A DNA stretch of 64,000 nucleotides from Candidatus Saccharimonadota bacterium. GTDB lineage: Bacteria > Patescibacteriota > Saccharimonadia > Saccharimonadales > Saccharimonadaceae. Where the stretch lies: assembly GCA_017432365.1 (NCBI GenBank), contig JAFRJG010000006.1, positions 41,750 through 105,749 of the forward strand, written 5' to 3'. Numbering within the stretch: position 1 is the first letter of the stretch; the number at the start of each line of letters is the position of its first letter. The position numbers and the translations under genes are program-made. Below, in pieces: positions 24,701 through 32,941 of the stretch. Below the pieces are notes generated by a model. The model was not told the origin of the DNA and did not search any database. It saw nothing but the letters and a program-made list of their open reading frames with translations.

Positions 24701-26182
24701 ATGCTCGCGCTTTATCGTAAATACCGCCCGAAATCTCTCGCCGCCGTCGTCGGTCAGCCCCAGGTAACCGACCCGCTTTCCGCCGCGCTAAAGTCCGGAA
24801 AACTTTCTCACTCTTATCTCTTTACCGGTCCTCGCGGTTGCGGAAAAACTTCCGTCGCCCGAATCCTTGCTCACAAACTGAACGGCTTTCCATACGAACT
24901 CGAAGATTCTTATCTCGACATTATCGAAATCGATGCCGCCTCAAACACCGGCGTCGACAATATCCGTGACCTCCGCGAAAAAGCCCTTATCGCCCCCGCA
25001 AAAGGGAAATATAAGGTTTACATTATCGATGAAGTCCACATGCTCTCAAAATCCGCCTTTAACGCTCTCTTAAAAACCCTTGAAGAACCCCCCGCTCATG
25101 TCGTCTTCATCCTCGCCACGACCGACCTCGAAAAAGTCCCCGTCACAATCACCTCTCGGTCCCAAGTCTTTCGTTTTCGTCTCGCCGACCCAAAAACCAT
25201 GTTCACTCATCTCCGGAAAATCGCCGACCTCGAAAAAATCTCGATTGACGACGCCGCCCTTAGCGTCATCGCCCGCCGTGGCGGTGGCTCGTTCCGCGAC
25301 TCTCTCTCCCTCCTCGACCAAATCTCAACTCTCGCCGACGGAACCGCCCCTCTCTCTGAAGCAACCGTCGCCTCCGCCCTCGGTCTCCCTCTCGACTCCT
25401 CAATAAAAACTCTTCTCGATGCCTACGTCTCCGCTGACCGCGAAACAATCACCAAGACCCTGAAAGACCTCTTGAATGAAGGCTTAAAACCCGAATCCCT
25501 CGCCGAAGCCGCATTAAAATCCATCATCGAAAACCCCATCCCCTCGCTCCTCCCTCTCCTCGAAACCCTCCCCGCCGTCTCCGCCTCCGCCTCGTCCCCC
25601 TTCCCCGAAGCCAAACTCCTCCTCGCCTTCCTCTCCTTCTCATCATCGACAACGATGAAAAAAAGCCCTAGCGGACAAAATATTGACAGCTTGAGCTCGA
25701 ATTCTCTTTCTTCGGCGACTAAAGAAAATTCACGGAATTTTCGAGAAGTTCACGGACGACTGCGAGTAAGCGTAGAGCCCGAAGGGCGATTAGCTGATCG
25801 AGCGGGAGTCCGACTGAACGACGAGAAAACTCCGACTGAATTTTCCCTAGCCGAAAAAGAGAATAGAGCGGGATCGCTGGACTCTTTCCTCTCCACTATC
25901 CAGCTCGCCAACCCTGCAATCTCCAACCAGCTCAAAAAATGTAAACTCCGCCTCAACGGCACAACTTTAGACATCTACCCAACCCAAAACATCACAAAAA
26001 CCATCTTGAGCCGGAAAAACAACTCCGACTTCCTCGCCGAACACTTGCCAGATGGCTTCTCTCTCTTAATCCACGACCTTGCCGACCTTACCGCCTTAAA
26101 CTCCGACCCGAAAATCTCAAAAATTTCTGATATAATGGGGAACGTAGAGGAGGTTAACGAAAATGGAGGAATCCCGTTCTAG
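24701..26182 (+). CDS. dnaX: DNA polymerase III subunit gamma/tau, zinc module missing and palindrome inserted
   Basis: A 493-residue clamp-loader ATPase. YRKYRPKSLAAVVGQ is the family start; Walker A is GPRGCGKTS near 45, Walker B IIDEVHML, and TLEEPPAHVVFILATTD the next motif. The four-Cys zinc module that normally follows Walker A is absent: LAHKLNG runs almost directly into DIIEIDAAS. The SRC motif is SRS. Residues about 326-390, in the linker after domain III, are encoded by a long DNA palindrome. The frame stays intact into a C-terminal domain. It overlaps dnaB by 20 bases. Confidence 0.93.
   Translation: MLALYRKYRPKSLAAVVGQPQVTDPLSAALKSGKLSHSYLFTGPRGCGKTSVARILAHKLNGFPYELEDSYLDIIEIDAASNTGVDNIRDLREKALIAPAKGKYKVYIIDEVHMLSKSAFNALLKTLEEPPAHVVFILATTDLEKVPVTITSRSQVFRFRLADPKTMFTHLRKIADLEKISIDDAALSVIARRGGGSFRDSLSLLDQISTLADGTAPLSEATVASALGLPLDSSIKTLLDAYVSADRETITKTLKDLLNEGLKPESLAEAALKSIIENPIPSLLPLLETLPAVSASASSPFPEAKLLLAFLSFSSSTTMKKSPSGQNIDSLSSNSLSSATKENSRNFREVHGRLRVSVEPEGRLADRAGVRLNDEKTPTEFSLAEKENRAGSLDSFLSTIQLANPAISNQLKKCKLRLNGTTLDIYPTQNITKTILSRKNNSDFLAEHLPDGFSLLIHDLADLTALNSDPKISKISDIMGNVEEVNENGGIPF
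25700..25875. repeat. roughly 170-bp imperfect palindrome inside dnaX
   Basis: The centre is GCCC-GAA-GGGC (25777-25787). Going outward both arms share, as inverted copies, a GTC..TCCG.TGAAC block, AAAA.TCCG.TGAATTTTC, then TAG..CGAA.AA.GAGAAT. The sequence is translated in frame as a Ser/Arg/Glu-rich linker with no stop codon. It is built like, but not identical to, the element at 22796 and 49640. Confidence 0.75.
26131..26153 (+). promoter_or_regulatory. -10 element and Shine-Dalgarno site for dnaB
   Basis: TATAAT (26131-26136) and AGGAGG (26148-26153), the latter 9 nt before the dnaB ATG. Both lie within the dnaX 3' end, so dnaB can be made independently. Confidence 0.6.
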
Positions 26183-27527
26183 CTCAGCCGGTCGCGTCCC
26201 GCCCCAGGATTTAACCGCCGAAAAATCTTTGCTCGGCGCTCTTCTTTTGTCGGACGCCGCTTTTCCCGATGTCTTAGAAATCGTCAAATATAAAGATTTC
26301 TACGACGCACGCCACTCAAAAATCTTCCACGCCATGACCGCCCTTTATCAACATCACCGCCCGATTGATCTCTTAACCGTTACCGCCGAACTCCGCTCGG
26401 AAAAAGAATTAAAAAACGTCGGCGGCGCGGTTTATTTAACCGAACTAACGAACTTCGTCCCAACCGCAACCCACGCCAAGGCTTACGCCGACCTCGTCGG
26501 CAAATGCGCCGTTCGCCGCCGTCTTATCTCCGCCGGAACCAATATCGCCGAACGTGCCTATGACGACGCTTCCGACGTTATAGAAATGCTCGGCGCCGCC
26601 GAAAAAGACCTGTTTGAAGTCTCCGGAAACACCGTTAAAACCGAATACGTCGCCCTTGAATCTCTCCTCGCCGACGCCTTCGACCGCATGGAAGAACTCC
26701 ACAAAAACAAAGGCGCCCTCCGCGGACTAAAAACCGGCTTCCGCGACCTCGATAAAAAGACCGCCGGTTTCCAAAAGGGCGACTTAATCATCATCGGCGC
26801 CCGCCCCGCCATGGGTAAAACCACTTTCGCGGAGAACCTCGCTTATAACGCCGCTACCATCAACAACCGTGGCGTCCTCTTCTTCTCTATGGAAATGGCA
26901 AACGCAGAAATTGTTGACCGTATGATTTCCGACGTCTCCGGTGTTGACAACTGGAAAATCCGCACCGGTAACGTTACCGACGAAGATTTCGGACGTATCG
27001 GCGACGCTCTGGGAGAAATGGACTCTGTCCCGCTTTATCTCGATGACTCGTCCTCGATGACGATTCTCGAACTCCGCAACAAAGCTCGCCGCGCCGCCCA
27101 CGACCACGACATCGGCATGATTATCGTTGACTACCTCCAGCTCCTCCAGGGAACTGACCGCTACGCCGGAAACCGTGTCCAGGAAGTTACGGAAATCTCC
27201 CGCGGTCTAAAACAACTCGCCCGCGAACTAGAAATCCCCGTTATCGCCCTCGCCCAGCTCTCCCGTTCCGTTACCGGTCGCGACGACCCTCGCCCTGTCC
27301 TCTCTGACCTTCGCGAATCCGGCTCTATCGAGCAGGACGCCGACATGGTCATGTTCCTCCATCGCCCCGATTATTATGTCCAGAATAAGGACGATTTCGT
27401 TCCAACCAATATCACCGAACTCATTATCGCTAAACACCGCCACGGTCCCGTCGGAAAAATCGAACTTTACTTCCATCCCGAGCTTCTCCGTTTCATGTCG
27501 CTCGACAAAGACCACGTCGAGAGTTAA
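26163..27527 (+). CDS. dnaB: replicative DNA helicase
   Basis: A 454-residue hexameric fork helicase. The N-terminal domain starts PPQDLTAEKSLLGALL; the RecA-like domain has Walker A GARPAMGKTT near 219, Walker B IGMIIVDYLQLL and the LRESGSIEQDADMVMFLHR segment. No intein. It lies after dnaX with a 20-base overlap, so clamp loader and helicase are co-expressed; the two proteins contact each other in known replisomes. Confidence 0.96.
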   Translation: MEESRSSSAGRVPPQDLTAEKSLLGALLLSDAAFPDVLEIVKYKDFYDARHSKIFHAMTALYQHHRPIDLLTVTAELRSEKELKNVGGAVYLTELTNFVPTATHAKAYADLVGKCAVRRRLISAGTNIAERAYDDASDVIEMLGAAEKDLFEVSGNTVKTEYVALESLLADAFDRMEELHKNKGALRGLKTGFRDLDKKTAGFQKGDLIIIGARPAMGKTTFAENLAYNAATINNRGVLFFSMEMANAEIVDRMISDVSGVDNWKIRTGNVTDEDFGRIGDALGEMDSVPLYLDDSSSMTILELRNKARRAAHDHDIGMIIVDYLQLLQGTDRYAGNRVQEVTEISRGLKQLARELEIPVIALAQLSRSVTGRDDPRPVLSDLRESGSIEQDADMVMFLHRPDYYVQNKDDFVPTNITELIIAKHRHGPVGKIELYFHPELLRFMSLDKDHVES

Positions 27528-27537
27528 AATAAGTATA

Positions 27538-29016
27538 ATGCGTAAACTCGTCATCTCTCGTTTATTCCTCTATCGCTATCGGTTTTTTATTGGCTATATT
27601 CTCCTCGCCGCGGCATATCTCGCGCTCGTTCTTTTGTTACCGACCCGCTCGCCTGCCGGTCTCTCCGACCTTGAGCGCTCCTCCGCCGTCGCGAGTTATA
27701 ACCTCCATTTCTCCTCAATCACCTCCGGCGACCTCGTCGACCTCCCTTATCACGCCCTTCAAAAAATCTGTATCCTCCTCTTCGGCTTCTCGACTTACGT
27801 GATAAAACTCCCCTCGATTCTTGTTGGTCTTGGTCTCGGCTTTTTGATTGTTCTCCTCTTGAACCGCTGGTTTAAGACCAACGTCGCCCTTCTCGCCTCC
27901 GTCCTAACGATTCTCTCGACCCCTTTTCTTTATCTCTCCGGCTCCGGAACTCCCCTGATTATGCTCGTTTTTTGGCCCACTCTTCTCCTCTGGCTCGGTA
28001 GTAAAATCCAGGGAGAAAAATCCCCAAACCCTGTTGCCTGTCTCGTCTTCGCCCTCGCCCTCCTTCTTTCGATTTATACCCCCCATCTCATCTATCTCGT
28101 CCTCTTCATCATCGTCTTCGCTCTCTTGAATCCTCATCTCCGCTTTACCATAAAAACCCTGCCCCGCCTACCGTTATTCGCCGTCGGGCTGATTCTACTC
28201 GTCGGTCTCGGTATTTGGATTACAAACCTCGTCAGTTCTCATACCGTCGCCCTCTCCCTCTTCTTCGCTAAAGATTTTTCTTTCTCAAACTTCTTTGAAA
28301 ACCTTAAATTCGGACTCACTCCTTTCTTCTCTCTAATAAAACCCGTTGAAGGCGTTTATCTCTCCCCGATGTTCGGACTCGCCTCGCTCTTTCTCGCTCT
28401 TGCCGGTCTCCTTTCGACTCGCCGCGGCTTTCTCGCTTCGCGTAACGCTATCGCCTCTTGTTTTATCGTCTTCTCGCTCGTCCTCTCTGGTCTCGACCCT
28501 GACTCCGCCCTCCTCTTGATTCTCCCGTTTGCCATCTTAACCGCCCATGGTCTCCGTTATCTCCTTGAAAAATGGTACGGTCTCTTCCCGGAAAATCCCT
28601 ACGCTCGTATCTTTGCTATTTTCCCGCTCTCTCTCCTTCTCGCCCTGATTATTCTCCCCGCCCTGAATCATTACGTTTACGGCTACCGTTATACCGCCGC
28701 CGTCGCAACCGAATTTACAAACGACTTGAAACTCGTCCGCGACTCCCTCGCTGAAAACTCCGTCCTCTTGATTAAAGAAAACTCGCTCGACTCCGCTTTT
28801 TATGAAGTTTATGCCGACCGAACCCACGCTATCTCCCTCCTCCCCCTCGACGAAGCGAAAGACGCTAATCTCTCCCGTCACGAAATCGCCACTCTCGGGC
28901 GCCAAGAGTTTATTCTCCCCGAAAATTATTCTCTGAAAAAAATCGTCACCTCCTCAAAATCCTCAAATTCTGATAGAATATATATATACAGTTACCGAAA
29001 TAAATCCGATAGTTAG
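27538..29016 (+). CDS. polytopic membrane protein, glycosyltransferase-like
   Basis: A 492-residue protein with about eleven or twelve hydrophobic helices over residues 15-405 and a soluble tail of about 85 residues. The topology and the first loop after helix 1 (LSDLERSSAVASYNLHF, with acidic residues) recall GT39/ArnT-like enzymes that use lipid-linked sugars, but no diagnostic motif is certain. The frame is open from 27376; ATG 27538 was chosen because upstream codons overlap dnaB antiparallel to no homology. It is 10 nt from dnaB and from ybaB, so it is in the same operon. Confidence 0.7.
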   Translation: MRKLVISRLFLYRYRFFIGYILLAAAYLALVLLLPTRSPAGLSDLERSSAVASYNLHFSSITSGDLVDLPYHALQKICILLFGFSTYVIKLPSILVGLGLGFLIVLLLNRWFKTNVALLASVLTILSTPFLYLSGSGTPLIMLVFWPTLLLWLGSKIQGEKSPNPVACLVFALALLLSIYTPHLIYLVLFIIVFALLNPHLRFTIKTLPRLPLFAVGLILLVGLGIWITNLVSSHTVALSLFFAKDFSFSNFFENLKFGLTPFFSLIKPVEGVYLSPMFGLASLFLALAGLLSTRRGFLASRNAIASCFIVFSLVLSGLDPDSALLLILPFAILTAHGLRYLLEKWYGLFPENPYARIFAIFPLSLLLALIILPALNHYVYGYRYTAAVATEFTNDLKLVRDSLAENSVLLIKENSLDSAFYEVYADRTHAISLLPLDEAKDANLSRHEIATLGRQEFILPENYSLKKIVTSSKSSNSDRIYIYSYRNKSDS

Positions 29017-29026
29017 GAGTTTTATC

Positions 29027-29332
29027 ATGGGACAAGCTATGGACCAAATGAAAATGTTAAACCAACTGCGTAAGGCGCAGAAGGATTTAAAAAACGAAAT
29101 CGTCGAAGTTGAAGCCGGCGATGAAGCCGTCGTAATTCAAATCAACGGGGAATTAAAAATCAAAAGCGTCAAAATCGACCCCGAAAAAGTCGATCTGAAA
29201 AACATTCACCAGCTCGAAAAATGGATTGAAAATTGCTTCCGCGACGGCTACGCCAAGGCTCAGGAAATCGCGACCGAAAAAATGAAACCTTTAATGGGTA
29301 AGCTCGGCGATTTCGGTAACCTCGGAATGTAA
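29027..29332 (+). CDS. YbaB/EbfC nucleoid-associated protein
   Basis: A 101-residue protein. GQAMDQMKMLNQLRKAQKDL is the N-terminal helix and VVIQINGELKIKSVKIDPE the family's beta hairpin. YbaB dimers bind DNA without strong sequence preference. The genes run ybaB-recR 10 nt apart after dnaX-dnaB, close to the classical dnaX-ybaB-recR order. Confidence 0.9.
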   Translation: MGQAMDQMKMLNQLRKAQKDLKNEIVEVEAGDEAVVIQINGELKIKSVKIDPEKVDLKNIHQLEKWIENCFRDGYAKAQEIATEKMKPLMGKLGDFGNLGM

Positions 29333-29342
29333 TCGCTTCCCG

Positions 29343-29948
29343 ATGCTCCCGAAAGCTTTAACCGACGTCATCGACGCCCTCGGTCATCTCCCTGGCGTCG
29401 GCGCTCGAACCGCCGAACGCTACGCTTACTTTTTGTTCCGCTCGAACCCCCGAATTTCCGATGCGATTTCCGAAACCCTTAAGAACCTCCATAAAAACGT
29501 CAAGTCCTGTCCGAAGACCTTCGCCCTGATTGACGCCGACCGCTCGGTTTCCGAATTTTATGACGACCCCGCCCGCGATAAATCCTCAATCCTCGTCGTT
29601 GAAGAACCCCTCGATATTTATTCCATCGAATCGACCAAACAATACACCGGAACTTATCACGTCCTCGGCGGCGCCATCTCCCCAATCGACGGCATCACCC
29701 CCGACCAGCTCCATATCAAGGAACTCGTCGCCCGCGTCTCCGACGACAATGTTGAAGAAGTTATCATCGCCACAAACCCCTCCGTTGAAGGCGAATCGAC
29801 CGCCCTCCTCCTTCAAAAACTTCTCGCAGAAAAGTTCCCCAACTTAAAAATCACTCGCCTCGCTCGCGGACTTCCGCTCGGCGTTGACCTCTCTTATGCC
29901 GACCAAATCACCCTCTCTGCCGCCCTCTCGAACCGCACGACTCTCTAA
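29343..29948 (+). CDS. recR: recombination mediator RecR lacking its zinc finger
   Basis: A 201-residue RecR. LPGVGARTAERYAYFLF is the helix-hairpin-helix, and the Toprim domain includes ILVVEEPLDIYSIESTKQYTG and HVLGGAISPIDGI. Between them the normal CxxC...CxxC zinc finger is lost: only one Cys remains (KSCPKTFALIDADRS) and the rest is DDPARDKS. RecR loads RecA with RecF/RecO. The loss parallels DnaX and L36 in this window. Confidence 0.93.
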   Translation: MLPKALTDVIDALGHLPGVGARTAERYAYFLFRSNPRISDAISETLKNLHKNVKSCPKTFALIDADRSVSEFYDDPARDKSSILVVEEPLDIYSIESTKQYTGTYHVLGGAISPIDGITPDQLHIKELVARVSDDNVEEVIIATNPSVEGESTALLLQKLLAEKFPNLKITRLARGLPLGVDLSYADQITLSAALSNRTTL

Positions 29949-29968
29949 CATTTTTCTTATGCTTACGC

Positions 29969-29974
29969 TATAAT
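29969..29974 (+). promoter_or_regulatory. -10 element for rmuC, leaderless
   Basis: TATAAT ends 7 nt before the ATG at 29982. Confidence 0.55.
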
Positions 29975-29981
29975 AATTTCC

Positions 29982-31220
29982 ATGGAATCTATTTCATTAT
30001 CACTCGTCATTTTAAACCTCGTTCTAACCGGCGTTCTTCTTTTCTTCGTCTATCGCTCGAACTCTAAAAACTCCACCGACTCAAAGTCCGCCGAAACTCT
30101 CGAGAAAAACCTCGATCGTCTCCTCACCGACTCCGAAAAGCTCTCCGAAAAACTCGTTAAAAACGATACAAAAATTGAAGTTCTCTCGAAAAAAATCGAC
30201 GCTTTAACTCCGAAAATCTCCGACGAATTTCGCGCTAACCGAAAGGAAATTAACGAGAACCTCTCCGGAATCTCAAAAACCGTCGACTCCCGCGTCAAAG
30301 AACTCCAAACCTCAAACGAGAAAAAACTCGAGCAAATGCGCGAAACCGTCGACGAAAAACTCCAAGCTTCCGTCGAGAAACGCTTCAACGAAAGTTTCAA
30401 AACCATCTCCGGTCAACTCTCCCAGGTTTACCAAGGCCTCGGAGAAATGAAAAACCTCGCGACCGGCGTCGGCGACTTAAAAAAAGTCATGGAAGGCGTT
30501 AAAACTCGCGGCATCTACGGCGAGGTCCAACTTGGCGCTATCATCGAAGATATCTTAACCCCGAACCAATACCTAACCAACACAATCACCAAAAAAGGCT
30601 CTCGCGACCGCGTCGAGTTCGCCGTTCGTATGCCCGGGCGCGAAGCCGAAGTTCTCCTCCCCGTTGATTCAAAGTTCCCGATTGAAAATTATCAACGTCT
30701 CCTCGCCGCCTACGACAAGGGAAATAAAACCGAAATTGACGACTTCCGGAAAAAACTCAAAAAAGATGTCCTCGACCAAGCAAAAAAAATTCAAGAAAAA
30801 TATATCGACCCGCCAAAAACGACCGACTTCGCCCTCATGTTCCTGCCGACCGAAAGCCTCTATGCCGAAGTTCTCCGTATCCCCGGCCTTGACGAGGAAG
30901 TCAGAAAAAAATATCATATAAGCCTCTCAAGTCCTGCGACTCTCCCCGTAGTTTTGAACGGTCTCCTCATGGGCTACCGTAGCGTCGCTATCGAAAAACG
31001 TTCCGCGGAAGTCTGGAGAATCCTCGGCGGCGTCAAAAGCCAATTCTCGAAGTTCGGTGACCTCCTCGAAGGCGTCGAAAAGAAACTTCATGAAAGCGCG
31101 AATAAAATCGAAGACGCCCGAAAACAAAGCCGCCGTATCGAAAAAGAAATGGCCAATGTCGAATCTCTCCCCGAGTCCGAAGAAATCAACCGGCTCAATT
31201 CGTCTTCTAAAGTGTTATAA
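29982..31220 (+). CDS. rmuC: DNA recombination protein RmuC
   Basis: A 412-residue protein: one N-terminal membrane helix (about 4-24), a long coiled coil to about residue 150, then the RmuC domain with GVKTRGIYGEVQLGAIIEDIL, LLPVDSKFPIENYQRL and LMFLPTESLYAEVL. RmuC proteins limit inversions at short inverted repeats in E. coli, which is notable given the palindromic elements here. A -10 element just before the ATG suggests separate, leaderless transcription. Confidence 0.92.
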   Translation: MESISLSLVILNLVLTGVLLFFVYRSNSKNSTDSKSAETLEKNLDRLLTDSEKLSEKLVKNDTKIEVLSKKIDALTPKISDEFRANRKEINENLSGISKTVDSRVKELQTSNEKKLEQMRETVDEKLQASVEKRFNESFKTISGQLSQVYQGLGEMKNLATGVGDLKKVMEGVKTRGIYGEVQLGAIIEDILTPNQYLTNTITKKGSRDRVEFAVRMPGREAEVLLPVDSKFPIENYQRLLAAYDKGNKTEIDDFRKKLKKDVLDQAKKIQEKYIDPPKTTDFALMFLPTESLYAEVLRIPGLDEEVRKKYHISLSSPATLPVVLNGLLMGYRSVAIEKRSAEVWRILGGVKSQFSKFGDLLEGVEKKLHESANKIEDARKQSRRIEKEMANVESLPESEEINRLNSSSKVL

Positions 31221-31221
31221 T
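31216..31221 (+). promoter_or_regulatory. -10 element for the hemolysin III gene, leaderless
   Basis: TGTTATAAT ends 7 nt before the ATG at 31229 and overlaps the rmuC stop. Confidence 0.55.
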
Positions 31222-31228
31222 TAAGTTC

Positions 31229-31882
31229 ATGGTTCAAAAACTCCACGCCAAAGCTCCGGAATACTCCCTCGGGGAAGAAATTGTCAATTCCGTTTCTCAC
31301 GGACTTGGCGCCGCTCTCTCGATTGCCGGACTGATTCTCCTCGTCTTAAAAGCCGAAACTCCGCTCGCCGTCGTCGCTTGCTGTCTTTACTCTGCCTTCG
31401 CAATTGTCCTCTTCACGGTCTCTTGCGTTTATCACGCCCTCCCCGCGAAATATCTCGGAAAACATGTCCTCCGCGTTATCGACCACTGCAATGTTCTTAC
31501 TATGGTCGCCGGAACTTACATTCCGATTTGTCTCTCGCTCCTCGGCGGTTCGCTCGGTTGGACTCTCTTCGGCATTGTCTGGGGACTGACTATTCCTGCC
31601 GTTGTCTTGAACGCCATCAACGTCAACAAGTTCCAGGTCGTCTCCGTTTTCCATTCTTTAATCCTCGGTTGGGGGATCTTCTTCCTTCTCCAGCCCCTTA
31701 AAAACAGCGTTCCTTGGAACGGACTTCTCTGGTTTCTCATCGGCGGCGGCGTCTGTTATACCCTCGGTGCCATTCTTTATGGTATCGGTTCTCAAAAAAA
31801 GTGGTTCCATTCTATCTTTCACATTTTCGTCCTCGCCGGCGCCATTCTCCACTGGTTCTTCATTTACTTATACTGTATCTAA
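31229..31882 (+). CDS. hemolysin III / PAQR-family membrane protein
   Basis: A 217-residue protein with seven predicted membrane helices. The signature GEEIVNSVSHGLGAAL holds the first conserved His; SCVYHALP and the late FHIFVLAGAILHW supply the other His and metal ligands expected in this superfamily. Biochemical role is poorly known even in model species; hydrolase-like membrane activity is suggested from PAQR structures. Monocistronic by promoter layout. Confidence 0.9.
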   Translation: MVQKLHAKAPEYSLGEEIVNSVSHGLGAALSIAGLILLVLKAETPLAVVACCLYSAFAIVLFTVSCVYHALPAKYLGKHVLRVIDHCNVLTMVAGTYIPICLSLLGGSLGWTLFGIVWGLTIPAVVLNAINVNKFQVVSVFHSLILGWGIFFLLQPLKNSVPWNGLLWFLIGGGVCYTLGAILYGIGSQKKWFHSIFHIFVLAGAILHWFFIYLYCI

Positions 31883-31912
31883 ACCCGAACCCCGTTCGCC
31901 CGCTTTCCGTGC

Positions 31913-31918
31913 TATAAT
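31913..31918 (+). promoter_or_regulatory. extended -10 element for the DHH phosphoesterase, leaderless
   Basis: TGCTATAAT ends 6 nt before the ATG at 31925. Confidence 0.6.
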
Positions 31919-31924
31919 TGTTCT

Positions 31925-32941
31925 ATGTATTCCTCGTTTCTTGACTTCCTGAAAGATAAAACCCGAATCTGTATTATTCAGGCGGAAAACCCCGACGGCG
32001 ATTCTCTTGGCTCTGCTCTTGCCCTCGATTATCTTTTGTCCGACAAAGAAATCTCGCTTTACTGCCCGGTCGACATCCCGAAATACCTCCGTTATTTCCC
32101 CGACTGGTCTCGCGTTGAAAGTGAATTTGACTGGAAGGCCGACGCTTATATTATCGTCGATACCGCCGCCTCAATTCTCCTCTCGAAGCTCCTCGACGAC
32201 TCCGCGATAAAGAACTGCCTCGAGAAGAAGCCTGTCTTTGTCCTCGACCATCACGAAACCGAAGACGACCTCCCTTTCCCTCATGAATCAATTATCGAAC
32301 CTCTCCCGTCCTGCTGCTCGCTCATCTATAAAATCGCGAAAGAAAATCCAGAAACCCTGAAACTCGAAGAAAACTCCGCAAAAAACTTAATTTACGGTAT
32401 TCTCTCCGACACTCTCGGTCTGACTTCCGCCTCGACTTCTCCGGAAACTTTCCGCTCCGTCGCCGACCTGCTCGAACTCGGTCATCTCGATATCTCGACC
32501 CTCGAAGAAGCACGTCGCGAGTTCATGAAAAAATCCCCTCGCATCCTCGAATACAAAGCCGACCTAATTAAACGCGTCGACTACTCTCTTGACGGCACAC
32601 TCGCTACCGTCCATATCCCCTGGGAGGACATCGAAACATATTCCGACGAGTACAATCCGAACGTACTCATCCTCGAAGAACTCCGCCTCGTCGAAGGAGT
32701 AAAAATCGCCGTCGCTATAAAAACCTACCCCGATGGAAAAGTAACTGGGAAAATCCGCTCTTCCGTCCCCGTTGCTGAATCCGTCGCCGGCTTCTTCGGT
32801 GGCGGGGGACATCCTTTCGCCGCCGGTTTCCGTACTTACGACATGTCTTATGACGACGTTCTCCGCGACCTCGTTTCAATCGTTCCGAAACTCCTCGCAG
32901 AAGCTAACCAGGAATCCTCCGACCATGCTAAAACTCTATAA
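31925..32941 (+). CDS. DHH-family phosphoesterase (NrnA-like oligoribonuclease/pAp phosphatase)
   Basis: A 338-residue DHH-DHHA1 protein. Metal-binding motifs are ENPDGDSLGSALAL, YIIVDTAAS and VLDHHETEDD; the DHHA1 signature is GGGGHPFAAGFR near the C-terminus. NrnA-type enzymes degrade nano-RNAs and dephosphorylate pAp; cyclic dinucleotide hydrolysis is an alternative. It overlaps cysS by 17 bases; pAp phosphatase and Cys-tRNA synthetase may be joined only by economy of space. Confidence 0.88.
   Translation: MYSSFLDFLKDKTRICIIQAENPDGDSLGSALALDYLLSDKEISLYCPVDIPKYLRYFPDWSRVESEFDWKADAYIIVDTAASILLSKLLDDSAIKNCLEKKPVFVLDHHETEDDLPFPHESIIEPLPSCCSLIYKIAKENPETLKLEENSAKNLIYGILSDTLGLTSASTSPETFRSVADLLELGHLDISTLEEARREFMKKSPRILEYKADLIKRVDYSLDGTLATVHIPWEDIETYSDEYNPNVLILEELRLVEGVKIAVAIKTYPDGKVTGKIRSSVPVAESVAGFFGGGGHPFAAGFRTYDMSYDDVLRDLVSIVPKLLAEANQESSDHAKTL

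Noticed and set aside
26163..26182. dnaX programmed frameshift for gamma versus tau
   Set aside because: No A-rich slippery heptamer with a following stem at the right place was seen; the A-run near 25658 lies before the palindrome but is not in a typical AAAAAAG context, so I do not claim one.
27376..27537. 54-codon N-terminal extension of the membrane protein at 27538
   Set aside because: Entirely inside dnaB, hydrophilic and unlike a signal anchor; ATG 27538 begins a normal membrane protein.
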